Of a stretch of DNA of 64,000 nucleotides, positions 29,576 through 38,376 are shown piece after piece. Each line of letters starts with the position of its first letter. Positions within the stretch are counted from its first letter, which is position 1. This DNA is from Streptacidiphilus jeojiense (GTDB lineage Bacteria > Actinomycetota > Actinomycetes > Streptomycetales > Streptomycetaceae). The notes beneath the pieces are model-generated. The model did no database searches. It was not told where the DNA came from and worked only from the letters and a program-made list of their open reading frames with translations. The DNA is taken from contig NZ_JOEH01000019.1 in the NCBI RefSeq assembly GCF_000719095.1, positions 186,001-250,000 on the forward strand, in the 5' to 3' direction. Both the position numbers and the translations under genes were made by a program.

Positions 29576-30955
29576 TCACACAGTGGCGGGCGCGGACCCG
29601 GACGCGGCTTCGGACGCTGATTCCGCTGACGGGGCCGAGGGCCGCGGCACCCCGAAGGTGGTCCAGGCGGTACGCCCGGGAAGGCGGTGCACGGTGCGGT
29701 CGGCGACGGCGTTGAGGATGGTGGCGGCCCGGTGCGCACCGAGGCCCAGGTCGGGCGTGCCCACCCCGTGCGTGTGGAGTTCGGCGTTCTGCACGTAGAT
29801 GCCGCCGGTGACCTCGGCGTCCAGGCCGATCCGGTGCTCCAGGTCCACCACCAGGCGCCCCTGGTCGTCCCGGAGGACGAGTTCGCCCAGCGGGTCGAGC
29901 AGGGCCGGGCGGCGGGCGGCGTGACCGGTGGCCAGGATCACCGAGTCGGTGCGCCGGGTGTAGCCGATCCCGGTCTGCACGTGCCGGCAGTGCAGTTCCA
30001 GGCCGCCGCTGGACGCACGACGGGCCGCCTCGACCTCGGTGCCCGGCAGGATCTCGACGTCGGCCGGGGCCGCGCCGAGGGTGCGGTCGTAGAGGGCCGA
30101 GTGGATGTCGGCCAGGGTCTCCGCGCTGGCCGCCTTGTAGAGCTGCCACTGGGCCGGCACCAGGGCGTCCTTGGTGCGGGCCGGCAGGGCGTGGAAGTAG
30201 CGGGTGTAGTCGGGGGTGAAGTGCTCCAGGCCCATTTTGGAGTACTCCATCGGGGCGATGGCCCGGCTGCGGGTGATCCAGCGCAGCTGCCGTCCGGGTG
30301 CCTGACCGCGGCTGCGGAGCAGGTCCAGGAAGACCTCGGCGCCGGACTGGCCGGAGCCGACGACGGTGACGTCGGTGCTGTCCGCCAGCGTGTCCCGCAC
30401 GGACAGGTAGTCCTCGGCATGGTGCGCGACGCCGGCGCCCTGGAGTTCCGCGAACGCCGCGGGGACTACGGGTTCGGTGCCGATGCCCAGGACGATGTTG
30501 CGGGTCGCCACCGACTCGCCGTCCGGCAGCCCGATCCGGAACAGCCGGCTGTCCGCGTCCCAGGTGACCGCGTGCACCGGGCTGGAGAAGCGGCAGTTGG
30601 GCAGGCGGCCGGCGGCCCAGCGGCAGTAGTGCTCGTACTCGCGGCGGCTCAGATGGGATCGCTCGGCGAAGTAGAAGGGGAACAGCCGGTCGTGCTCGTG
30701 CAGGTAGGCGAGGAAGGTCCAGCGGCTGGTGGGATCGACCAGGGAGACCAGGTCGGCGAGGAAGGGCACCTGCATGGTCGCCCCCTCCACCATGAGGCCG
30801 GGGTGCCAGCTGAACTCGGCCTTGGCGTCCAGGAAGAGCGTCCGGAGCTCGGCGACACCGTCGGCCAGGGCGGCCAACGAGAGGTTGAAGGGGCCCAGGC
30901 CGACACCGACCAGGTCGTAGGGCGCGGCGGAGCTGGCGACTTCGGTGGTGTCCAC
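29576..30955 (-). CDS. Siderophore N-hydroxylating flavin monooxygenase
   Basis: FAD- and NADPH-dependent N-hydroxylase of the lysine/ornithine monooxygenase family, 459 residues. FAD site GVGLGPFNLSLAAL is at about 17-30. NADPH site VVGSGQSGAEVFLDLL is in the middle, and the ATGH motif lies near the C-terminus. It ends the siderophore operon, 44 bp after the acyltransferase. By the order of rhizobactin rhbABCDE it would hydroxylate one amine of 1,3-diaminopropane; lysine or cadaverine cannot be excluded. Start is GTG at 30955 (DTTEVASSAAPYD follows), with only a weak ribosome site. Confidence 0.9.
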   Translation of the reverse strand: MDTTEVASSAAPYDLVGVGLGPFNLSLAALADGVAELRTLFLDAKAEFSWHPGLMVEGATMQVPFLADLVSLVDPTSRWTFLAYLHEHDRLFPFYFAERSHLSRREYEHYCRWAAGRLPNCRFSSPVHAVTWDADSRLFRIGLPDGESVATRNIVLGIGTEPVVPAAFAELQGAGVAHHAEDYLSVRDTLADSTDVTVVGSGQSGAEVFLDLLRSRGQAPGRQLRWITRSRAIAPMEYSKMGLEHFTPDYTRYFHALPARTKDALVPAQWQLYKAASAETLADIHSALYDRTLGAAPADVEILPGTEVEAARRASSGGLELHCRHVQTGIGYTRRTDSVILATGHAARRPALLDPLGELVLRDDQGRLVVDLEHRIGLDAEVTGGIYVQNAELHTHGVGTPDLGLGAHRAATILNAVADRTVHRLPGRTAWTTFGVPRPSAPSAESASEAASGSAPATV

Positions 30956-30999
30956 GGCGGAGGTGCTTTCGTCAGGGGAACGGGTTCGGTGACGGGTGG

Positions 31000-31749
31000 T
31001 CAGACACGGTCGCGGACCATCAGGGCGGCCCGCTTGGCGGGCAGGTCGAGGTCCTGGTGGTGGCGGAATCCCGCCTTGAGGAAGGCCCGCACGGAGGGGA
31101 TGTTGCGGACATCGGGCTCGGCCACCACCCGCGCGGCCGAGTGGCGCTCCCTCAGCGCGCGCTCCGCGACGGCCCGCAGCAGCCGGGGGCCGACGCCGCG
31201 GCCCCGGCATTCGGGCGGCCCGAGCAGCAGGTGCACCCCGGTGTCGTGGGGCCGGGCCGGGTAGTGCCGGGCGATCGGGTCGAGATCGGCCCGGTAGAGC
31301 TCCCAGTAGCTCATCGGGGTGCCGTCCAGCAGCCCGAGGCAGGGGGCGCTGCGGCCGTCGCCGTCGAGTTGGGTGCTGATGTGCTGCTCCGTCAGCTCGG
31401 CCGGTCCGGAGAGTTCCCAGAAGGCGGCGACCACCGGGTCGTTCATCCAACCGGCGACCAGGGACAGGTCTCTCGGCAGCCGTACCGGGTGCAGCCGGAA
31501 CTGGCCGACCGGGGTGTCCATCACGCCCCAGCGGCCGACCCCGTCGAGCAGGTCGGCGGCGGGCAGCCGGGGCCGCGGCGGGCGCGCCGGCGCCTGCGCC
31601 GGGACGGCGCCGCGCGACGGGAGGAGGGAGTCCGGGGGGAGCGAGTGCGGGGCGAGGTGGTGCGGGGTGAGCACCTGGTGCCAGGGCACCGGACGCCCCG
31701 GTCCCGAGCCCGGTCCTGACCCCGGTGCGGGGATCGGCGGCCGGCTCAC
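31000..31749 (-). CDS. GNAT acyltransferase of siderophore biosynthesis
   Basis: Acylates the N-hydroxy amine to give the hydroxamate, as RhbD, IucB or DesC do. The catalytic fold runs from VGQFRLHPVRLPRDLSLVAGWMNDPVVAAFWEL to AFLKAGFRHHQDLDLPAKRAALM. The acyl-CoA loop is ECRGRGVGPRLLRAV. Before it is a Pro-rich N-terminal stretch of about 75 residues. The GTG start (31749) overlaps the synthetase stop in GTGA, indicating translational coupling. Whether acetyl or succinyl is transferred cannot be read from the sequence. Confidence 0.87.
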   Translation of the reverse strand: MSRPPIPAPGSGPGSGPGRPVPWHQVLTPHHLAPHSLPPDSLLPSRGAVPAQAPARPPRPRLPAADLLDGVGRWGVMDTPVGQFRLHPVRLPRDLSLVAGWMNDPVVAAFWELSGPAELTEQHISTQLDGDGRSAPCLGLLDGTPMSYWELYRADLDPIARHYPARPHDTGVHLLLGPPECRGRGVGPRLLRAVAERALRERHSAARVVAEPDVRNIPSVRAFLKAGFRHHQDLDLPAKRAALMVRDRV

Positions 31750-33635
31750 CGGGACGCCCCCGGGGCCGGTGCGGAGCCGGCGCCGGGGCCGGCGGCGACC
31801 TGGCCCGGGCCGGCGGCCGTCACCAGCGGGTTGTCGACGGTGACGTACACCGACTGTGTCTCCACCGGGCCGACCAGCTCGTCCAGGCCGTTCAGCCGGG
31901 TGCGCAGATTGGCCTTGCAGCGCAGGGTCGGGGCGTCGAGGAGTCGGGCGGGCAGGCCGGACCCGGTGGCGGCCGCGGCGGAGCCGGCCAGGAATCGGCG
32001 CAGTGCGGCCAGCAGCAGACGCTCGTCCGCGAGCCGTTGCGACCCGAACGCGCCGACCAGGCCCAGCAGATGGTTGATGCCGAGGTAGTAGCCGAAGCGC
32101 TCGTCGGCGACGGCGTCCGGGACGAAAGTGTCGCTCCGGGTGCCGATTCCGGGCAGCCGGGCGTCCAGGGCGGCCGCGCGCGACTCCCGGAAGTAGTAGC
32201 CCTGGTTGTCCCGGTAGCGGCCGCCGACCGGCCAGCCGTGGGCGTCCAACTCCACCAGGCTGTTCTGCTGGTGCGCCTCCAGCGCGATCCCGGCCTGCCC
32301 GTCCAGCCAGAGCAGCGGCAGCACCACGACGTCGAGGTAGCGCAGGAACCACTCGGTGGCCACGGTGGCGGTGGGGCGGCCGCTGCGGGCTGCGAGCCGG
32401 TGCAGCAGGTCGCACAGGCGGGAGGCTGCCGGAATGCCGCCCTCGGTGCGGCTCGGGCGTTCGGCGACCAGGCCGGCCACGCACAGCACCCGGTCCGCGG
32501 CGCCGAAGGGGTTCTGCCGGATCACGGTGTCCAGACCTCCGGCTCCCTCGGTACCCGCCGCCCCGGCCAGGTCCGCGCCGATCCAGGCCGGATCGCGGAC
32601 GATGTCGAAGCCGGGGTGGGCGGCCCGCCACTCCTCGCCGAGTCCGCCGGCGAGCAGCCGGTGCACCTCCACGCCCCGGTGCAGTTCCTTGCGCAGGTTC
32701 TCCCGGCGGGAGTTGGTGATCCGCAGCCCCAGCGACAGCTTCAGCATGAACGGGGCGCCGGGCCGGTGCAGCGTGCGCAGCGAGGAGGTGGGGTACCAGA
32801 GCGGCCCGGACGGCCCCAGGTCGTGCAGCCGTCCCTCGCCGAGCAGCCGGTGGACGTCCTGCCGGTGCGTCAGTTCCCGGGCCTGCCAAGGGTGCAGCGG
32901 AAGCGCGACGGTTCCGGGCGGCAGCGGCCGGGCGTCCGGTCCGCGCAGCGCGGCGGTGATCGCCGCGGCCGGGGAGGGCAGCGCCGAGTCCGAGGCGGCC
33001 AGCTCCTGGTCGACGGCGAACCAGTGCAGCCGGTGCGCACCGCGCAGTTCGGGCGAGAAGGCGGCGGCCTCGGACTCGCCCAGACCCTCGCGGCTCTTGG
33101 GGGTGGGATGCAGTGGATGCCCCAGCAGCAGGGCCTGCTCACCGTCCAGGAACGGGCTGGTGCCGGGCGGCGGCTCCGGGGCACGCCGGTGTTCGGCGAT
33201 GAACGCGGCGGTGCGGCGGACCGAGTCCACGACGCGTCCGGCGAGGTCGGCGACATGGCGCGGGGCGACGGGTTCGCCGCCGGAGCCGCCTCGGGCCAGC
33301 AGCGCCGCGACGGTGACCGCGTCGACCGGATGGCCGCCCTCCCGGCCGCCGGCCCCCGCGACCAGGACCGCGCGGCCGAAGCGGTGCCAGCCGCAGGGCG
33401 ACCAGTAGCGGACCGGGACCACCAGGTGCAGCCCGTCGCCCAGGGCCACAGTGAGCAGGTCGCCCGGTGGACCGGTGATGCCGGTCTCCCGTACCCAGCA
33501 GCGCAGCAGGCTCTCGGTGGCCGCGCAGTCGGCGGCCACCGCCGGATCCGGGTGCAGCAGCGGATCGGTGTCCGCCGCCGGGTCCGGTCCGGCCTGGCCC
33601 TGCGCGGGGACTCCGCCACGGGCAGCAGTGCTCAC
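31746..33635 (-). CDS. IucA/IucC-family NRPS-independent siderophore synthetase
   Basis: Adenylates a carboxylate and couples it to a hydroxamate amine. The 629 residues contain GHPLHPTPKSREG (about 192-204), the ATP site KLSLGLRITNSRRENL, the acidic EAHQQNSLVEL motif and RDNQGYYFRES. The N-terminus has a Pro/Ala-rich tail. It is the only such synthetase here, whereas rhizobactin and aerobactin pathways use two. The GTG start at 33635 overlaps the decarboxylase stop in GTGA. The substrate (citrate or a succinyl-type hydroxamate) is undetermined. Confidence 0.92.
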   Translation of the reverse strand: MSTAARGGVPAQGQAGPDPAADTDPLLHPDPAVAADCAATESLLRCWVRETGITGPPGDLLTVALGDGLHLVVPVRYWSPCGWHRFGRAVLVAGAGGREGGHPVDAVTVAALLARGGSGGEPVAPRHVADLAGRVVDSVRRTAAFIAEHRRAPEPPPGTSPFLDGEQALLLGHPLHPTPKSREGLGESEAAAFSPELRGAHRLHWFAVDQELAASDSALPSPAAAITAALRGPDARPLPPGTVALPLHPWQARELTHRQDVHRLLGEGRLHDLGPSGPLWYPTSSLRTLHRPGAPFMLKLSLGLRITNSRRENLRKELHRGVEVHRLLAGGLGEEWRAAHPGFDIVRDPAWIGADLAGAAGTEGAGGLDTVIRQNPFGAADRVLCVAGLVAERPSRTEGGIPAASRLCDLLHRLAARSGRPTATVATEWFLRYLDVVVLPLLWLDGQAGIALEAHQQNSLVELDAHGWPVGGRYRDNQGYYFRESRAAALDARLPGIGTRSDTFVPDAVADERFGYYLGINHLLGLVGAFGSQRLADERLLLAALRRFLAGSAAAATGSGLPARLLDAPTLRCKANLRTRLNGLDELVGPVETQSVYVTVDNPLVTAAGPGQVAAGPGAGSAPAPGASR

Positions 33636-35152
33636 GAGTTGGTCTCCCGTTGTTCGTCGGCGTCCGGCGGTTCGCTGTCGGCGCCTGCGGCGAGGACGAG
33701 TTCGATCAGTCGGTCCAGCTCGGCCGTGCTGGTGCCGGGGTTCAGCAGGGTGAGCTTGAGCCGCACCGAGCCCGGCCCGCTGCCGAGTTCGGTGCGGCCG
33801 ACGACGGCGCTGCCCTGTTCGAGCAGGCGTCGGCGGAGCGCGGCGTTCACCCGGTCCGTCTCCGCGCCCGCTGCGGCGCCCCGCTGCGGCAGGTACCGGA
33901 ACAGCACCGTGGTGAGCACCGGCTCCGCGGTCAGCTCCAGTCGCGGTTCGGCGGCGATCCGCTCCGCCGCGTACCCGGCGAGGTCGTGGCAGCGGTCGAC
34001 CAGCGCGCCGAGACCGGCCCGGCCGAGGGTGCGCAGGGTGACGGCGACCTTGAAGGCGTCCGCCCTGCGGGTGGTCCGCAGCGAACGGCCCAGCAGCGAG
34101 GTGTAACCGGCGTCTTCGTCGTCCTCCGGATTGAGGTAGGCGGCACGCTGCTCCAGCGGTGCGAACATGGCCGCCTCGCGTACCAGCAGCACCCCGGCGG
34201 CGATCGGCTGCCAGCCGAGTTTGTGCAGGTCCAGCCCGATGGTGTCGGCCTCCGACAGCCCGTCCAGCAGCGGTGCCAGCCGCCGCGAGAACAGCGCTCC
34301 GCCCCCGTAGGCGGCGTCGACGTGCAGCCGAACCCGGTGCCGGCGGGCGACGGCCGCGACCGCGGCGAGCGGGTCGACGGCCCCCAGGTCGGTAGTCCCG
34401 GCCGTGGCCACGACGCAGCAGGGCACCCGTCCGGCGGCCCGGGCGTCGGCGAGGGCCCAGTCCAGCACCCGGGGGTCCATCCGGCCGTCCGGCGCGGTCT
34501 GCACCGGGACGACGGCGTCCCGGTCCAGGCCCAGCAGCGCGGCGCCCCTGGCGATGGAGAAGTGGGCGGCCTGCGAGCAGTGCACGGTGAGCCGTCCGGA
34601 GGCGAACTGCTCCCTGGGGAAGGCGTCCCGGGCCAGCAGCAGCGCCATCAGATTGGACTCGGTTCCGCCGCCGGTCAGCACGCCCGCCGCGGCCTCCGGC
34701 CGAGCGAAGCCGACCAGTCCGGCGAGCGCCCGGACCACGGCGAGCTCCACGGACGTGCTGCCGGGGGCCTGGTCCCAGGAGTCCAGCGAGGGATTGACCG
34801 CGGCCGTCGCCAGCTCCGCCGCGACCGCGACGGCCAGCGGCGGCACATGCAGATGGGCCGCGCAGGCGGGGTCGGCAGGATCGGCGGCGGTGGCGGCCAG
34901 CGCTTCGACCAGTGCTCCCAGCGCGCCCGGATCGCCTTGCTCGGGAAGGAGCGCCGACGGCGCCAACAGCGCCCGCAGCCCCTCCGCCACGGCCGCGGGG
35001 CCGCCGGGCGGCAGCGGGCCGCCCCGGCGCGCTGCACCCCGGCGCAGCGCCGCGAGCACCTCCGCGACCAGCGGCTGGAGCGCATCCGGGCCCGCGGTTC
35101 CGCCCGCGAGAGCGGATCCCGGTGGGCGGTCGAACGGCTCCGCCTCGGTCAC
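33632..35152 (-). CDS. PLP-dependent decarboxylase, L-2,4-diaminobutyrate type
   Basis: Group II decarboxylase of 506 residues. It shows the SQAAHFSIARGAALLG and HVDAAYGGGALFS segments, and the PLP lysine is in GLDLHKLGWQP. It follows an omega-aminotransferase gene with a GTGA overlap, as in rhbA-rhbB and dat-ddc pairs that make 1,3-diaminopropane from aspartate semialdehyde. Decarboxylation of diaminobutyrate is therefore the best call. Lysine to cadaverine, as with DesA, is possible from the family alone. Start is GTG at 35152. Confidence 0.88.
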   Translation of the reverse strand: MTEAEPFDRPPGSALAGGTAGPDALQPLVAEVLAALRRGAARRGGPLPPGGPAAVAEGLRALLAPSALLPEQGDPGALGALVEALAATAADPADPACAAHLHVPPLAVAVAAELATAAVNPSLDSWDQAPGSTSVELAVVRALAGLVGFARPEAAAGVLTGGGTESNLMALLLARDAFPREQFASGRLTVHCSQAAHFSIARGAALLGLDRDAVVPVQTAPDGRMDPRVLDWALADARAAGRVPCCVVATAGTTDLGAVDPLAAVAAVARRHRVRLHVDAAYGGGALFSRRLAPLLDGLSEADTIGLDLHKLGWQPIAAGVLLVREAAMFAPLEQRAAYLNPEDDEDAGYTSLLGRSLRTTRRADAFKVAVTLRTLGRAGLGALVDRCHDLAGYAAERIAAEPRLELTAEPVLTTVLFRYLPQRGAAAGAETDRVNAALRRRLLEQGSAVVGRTELGSGPGSVRLKLTLLNPGTSTAELDRLIELVLAAGADSEPPDADEQRETNS

Positions 35153-36669
35153 CGGTACTCCCCCGCCCGGGCCGGCGGAAGGCCGCGGTGCGCCGCCGAG
35201 GCGGCGTGGACGGCCTCGCCCAGGCGCTCCAGCACGGTCTCCGCCTGCTCGTCGGTCATGGTCAGCGGTGGCAGCAGCCGCAGCACGCTGTCATGGCGAC
35301 CGCCCAGTTCCACGATCAGCCCGCGCCGCAGCGCCTCCTGCCGCACCGCCGCGGCCAGTCCCGGCGCGGCCGGACGCGCACCGAGCGGGTCGGCGTCCGC
35401 CTCCGGGTCGACGATCTCCACCCCCAGCATCAGCCCTCGGCCGCGGACATCGCCCATGGCCGGCAGCAGGCAGTGCAGCGCGCGCAACCGGGCCAGCATC
35501 CGCTCGCCGAGGGCCGCGGCCCGCTCCGCCAGCCTCTCCTCCCGTACGAAGCGCAGCGTCGCGGCGCCGGCCGCCATGGCGAGCTGATTGCCCCGGAAGG
35601 TGCCCGCGTGCGCGCCGGGCGCCCAGACGTCGAGCTCACCCCGGTAGACGACGGCGGCCAGCGGAAGGCTGCCGCCGACCGCCTTGGACACCACCATGAC
35701 GTCGGGGACCACGCCGGAGTGCTGCACCGCCCAGAACGCCCCGGTCCGGCCCACGCCGGTCTGCACCTCGTCGACGATCAGCGGAATGCCGTGGGCGGCG
35801 CTGATCCGGCGCATCTCGCGCAGCCATCCGTCCGGGGCGGGAAGCACACCCCCCTCCCCCTGGACCGGTTCGACGATCATCCCGGCGGCCGGCTCCACCC
35901 CGCCCTTGGGGTCCGCCAGCAGCGACTCGGTCCAGCGCGCCGCGATCCGCGCAGCCTCCGGACCACCCAGCCCGAACGGGCAGCGGTAGTCGTAGGGGAA
36001 CGGCAGCCGTACCGGGCGCCCCGCCGCGCCGCCGAGCCCGGCCGCGCGGTCTCCGCCGGCGGCCAGTGCCCCCGCGGTCATGCCGTGGTAAGCCCCGGTG
36101 AAGGCGAGCAGGCCGCTGCGCCCGGTGGCGGTTCGGACCAGCTTGAGGGCCGCCTCGACCGCGTCCGTGCCGGCCGGCCCGCAGAACTGGATCCTGGCGT
36201 CGCGGGCGAACTCCTCCGGCAGCGAGGCGAAGAGCTCGGTGGTGAACGCGTCCTTGACCGGCGTCGCCAGGTCCAGCACGTGCAGCGGAGCGCCGGAGTC
36301 CAGCAGCTCGCGGATCGCCTGCAGCGCCACCGGGTGGTTGTGGCCCAGGGCGAGGCTCCCGGCTCCGGAGAGGCAGTCCAGATAGCGTCTGCCGTCCGCC
36401 CCCTCCACCGTCATGCCCTGCGCCCGCACCGGGACGATCGGCAGCGAACGGGCGTAGGTACGGGCCGCGGACTCGCGGGCGGCCTGACGGCCGAGGATCG
36501 CCTCGGGATCGACGGCGGAAGCGGCGACGGCTGGGCCCGGGGTCGGCAGGGCCCCGGCTGGTGGCAGGACGGTCGGCGGCACGGCCTCGGTTCCTCCTGG
36601 CTGGTCAGGGCGGTCCGCAGGGCCCGGCGCCGCCCCCGGAGGGACCGCTCCGCGCGCTGGGATGGGCAC
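35149..36669 (-). CDS. Diaminobutyrate-2-oxoglutarate aminotransferase (class III)
   Basis: First gene of the siderophore operon. It would make L-2,4-diaminobutyrate from aspartate semialdehyde using glutamate. Of 506 residues, the first 50 are a Pro-rich tail. The catalytic domain shows AYHGMTAGALA, IVEPVQGEGGVLPAP, LIVDEVQTGVGRTG and the PLP lysine in VVSKAVGGSLPLA. Start is GTG at 36669; the site GAGGGG is tight and an internal start is possible. No DmdR/IdeR iron box (TTAGGTTAGGCT type) was found in 36670-36759. Confidence 0.9.
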   Translation of the reverse strand: MPIPARGAVPPGAAPGPADRPDQPGGTEAVPPTVLPPAGALPTPGPAVAASAVDPEAILGRQAARESAARTYARSLPIVPVRAQGMTVEGADGRRYLDCLSGAGSLALGHNHPVALQAIRELLDSGAPLHVLDLATPVKDAFTTELFASLPEEFARDARIQFCGPAGTDAVEAALKLVRTATGRSGLLAFTGAYHGMTAGALAAGGDRAAGLGGAAGRPVRLPFPYDYRCPFGLGGPEAARIAARWTESLLADPKGGVEPAAGMIVEPVQGEGGVLPAPDGWLREMRRISAAHGIPLIVDEVQTGVGRTGAFWAVQHSGVVPDVMVVSKAVGGSLPLAAVVYRGELDVWAPGAHAGTFRGNQLAMAAGAATLRFVREERLAERAAALGERMLARLRALHCLLPAMGDVRGRGLMLGVEIVDPEADADPLGARPAAPGLAAAVRQEALRRGLIVELGGRHDSVLRLLPPLTMTDEQAETVLERLGEAVHAASAAHRGLPPARAGEYR

Positions 36670-36759
36670 CCCCTCGGGTGACGCCCCTTTGGTCTAACGA
36701 GCCAGCACCCTCCCAATCACGCGCGATCTCAGCCACGATCGCGGATCCGCCCGGAAACG

Positions 36760-36803
36760 GCGACGGGCGGCCGCTCCCCGTGGGGGGAACGGCCGCCCGT
36801 CGC
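36760..36803 (-). terminator. hflX terminator
   Basis: 14-bp perfect outer arms (GCGACGGGCGGCCG and complement), with a loop that itself can pair (CCCC/GGGG). It lies 19 bp past the hflX stop and separates it from the siderophore operon promoter. Confidence 0.85.
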
Positions 36804-36821
36804 AGGGCGGCTGAGACCGGG

Positions 36822-38369
36822 TCAGCTCGCCTGGGCAGCCAGGCTGTAGCGCTCCAGCTCGGCCGCCAGGTCCGGCAGCACCCGGGCCTTGAGCAGGGTG
36901 CCCTCACCGGTGTGCTCCTCGGAGAGCACCTCGCCGTCCTGGTGCACCCGGGAGACCAGGTCGCCGCGGGTGTAGGGGACCAGGGTGGTCACCTCGACCG
37001 CGGGCCGCGGCAGCTCGTTCTCGATCAGCCGCAGCAGCTCCTCCATGCCCTCGCCGGTGCGGGCCGACACCACGATGGCGTGCGGCTCGCGACGCAGCAG
37101 TCGCGCCAGGACCTCGGGGTCCGCCGCGTCCGCCTTGTTGATCACGACGATCTCGGGAACGTTCTGGGCGTCCACCTCGACGATGACCTCGCGCACCGCG
37201 GCCAGCTGGGACTCCGGCTCCGGGTGCGAGCCGTCGACCACGTGCAGGATCAGGTCGGCGTCGCCGACCTCCTCCATGGTGGAGCGGAACGCCTCGACCA
37301 GGTGGTGCGGCAGGTGCCGGACGAATCCGACCGTGTCGGCCAGGGTGTAGATCCGGCCGCCCGGCGTCTCGGCCCGGCGGACCGTCGGGTCCAGGGTCGC
37401 GAACAGCGAGTTCTCCACCAGCACACCGGCCCCGGTGAGCCGGTTGAGCAGCGAGGACTTGCCGGCGTTGGTGTAGCCGGCGATGGCCACCGAGGGAACC
37501 TGGTTCCGGCGCCGCTCCTGCCGCTTGGTCTCGCGGCCCTTCTTCATGTCGGCGATCTCCCTGCGGAGCTTCGCCATCCGCTCGCGGATCCGTCGCCGGT
37601 CCGTCTCGATCTTCGTCTCACCCGGGCCGCGGGTGGCCATACCGCCACCGCCGCCGGCCGAGGAGCCGCCGCCACCACCCATCTGCCGGGAGAGCGAGGC
37701 GCCCCAGCCGCGCAGCCGCGGCAGCATGTACTGCATCTGCGCCAGCGAGACCTGGGCCTTGCCCTCACGGGACTTGGCGTGCTGCGCGAAGATGTCCAGG
37801 ATCAGGGCGGTACGGTCGACCACCTTGACCTTGACCACGTCCTCCAGGTGGATCAGCTGGCCCGGGCTGAGCTCACCGTCACAGACCACGGTGTCGGCGC
37901 CGGTGGACTCGACGATCTCCCGCAGCTCACGGGCCTTGCCGGAGCCGATGTAGGTGGCCGGGTCGGGCCGGTCGCGGCGCTGGATCACGCCGTCCAGGAC
38001 CTCGGAACCGGCGGTCTCAGCGAGTGCGGCGAGCTCCGCCAGGGAGTTCTCCGCCTCCTCCACCGTGCCGTCGGTCCATACGCCGACCAGGACCACCCGC
38101 TCCAGGCGGAGCTGGCGGTACTCGACCTCGGTGACGTCCTGGAGCTCGGTGGAGAGCCCGGAGACCCGGCGCAGCGACGCACGGTCGCCGCGGTCGAACT
38201 GGTCGCCGTCGTAGTCGTTGCTGCGGCCTGCGCCGCCGAGGGCCTCGTCGAATCCCGCGAGGTCCTCGTCCATCAGTGCGTCCGCCCTACGGGTGGCCCG
38301 GTCCTGCAGAGGATTCTGCCGGGGGTCCTGCTGGGAGGCAGCGTCGCGGGTTTCGTACGTGGAGGTCAT
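36822..38369 (-). CDS. hflX: GTPase HflX
   Basis: Ribosome-associated GTPase that splits or rescues ribosomes under stress. The 515 residues have an acidic N-terminal tail, then the HflX domain (YIGSGKARELREIVE, CDGELSPGQLIHLEDVV). A coiled coil follows (RRRIRERMAKLRREIADMKKG). G1 is GYTNAGKSSLLN, G3 is DTVGF and G4 is NKAD. A Gly-rich loop (MGGGGGSSAGGGGGM) precedes the coiled coil. Start is ATG at 38369 with AAGGA 4 nt upstream. Only 7 bp separate it from rshA, so the two are co-transcribed. Confidence 0.95.
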   Translation of the reverse strand: MTSTYETRDAASQQDPRQNPLQDRATRRADALMDEDLAGFDEALGGAGRSNDYDGDQFDRGDRASLRRVSGLSTELQDVTEVEYRQLRLERVVLVGVWTDGTVEEAENSLAELAALAETAGSEVLDGVIQRRDRPDPATYIGSGKARELREIVESTGADTVVCDGELSPGQLIHLEDVVKVKVVDRTALILDIFAQHAKSREGKAQVSLAQMQYMLPRLRGWGASLSRQMGGGGGSSAGGGGGMATRGPGETKIETDRRRIRERMAKLRREIADMKKGRETKRQERRRNQVPSVAIAGYTNAGKSSLLNRLTGAGVLVENSLFATLDPTVRRAETPGGRIYTLADTVGFVRHLPHHLVEAFRSTMEEVGDADLILHVVDGSHPEPESQLAAVREVIVEVDAQNVPEIVVINKADAADPEVLARLLRREPHAIVVSARTGEGMEELLRLIENELPRPAVEVTTLVPYTRGDLVSRVHQDGEVLSEEHTGEGTLLKARVLPDLAAELERYSLAAQAS

Positions 38370-38376
38370 TGCATCC

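Noticed and set aside
31000..32889. Extension of the acyltransferase frame far upstream
   Set aside because: The extension overlaps the IucA/IucC gene in another frame. The GTGA junction at 31746-31749 gives the natural start.
36670..36759. Iron box (DmdR/IdeR) upstream of the siderophore operon
   Set aside because: Only a TTAG fragment is present; no match to the TTAGGTTAGGCT-type palindrome.
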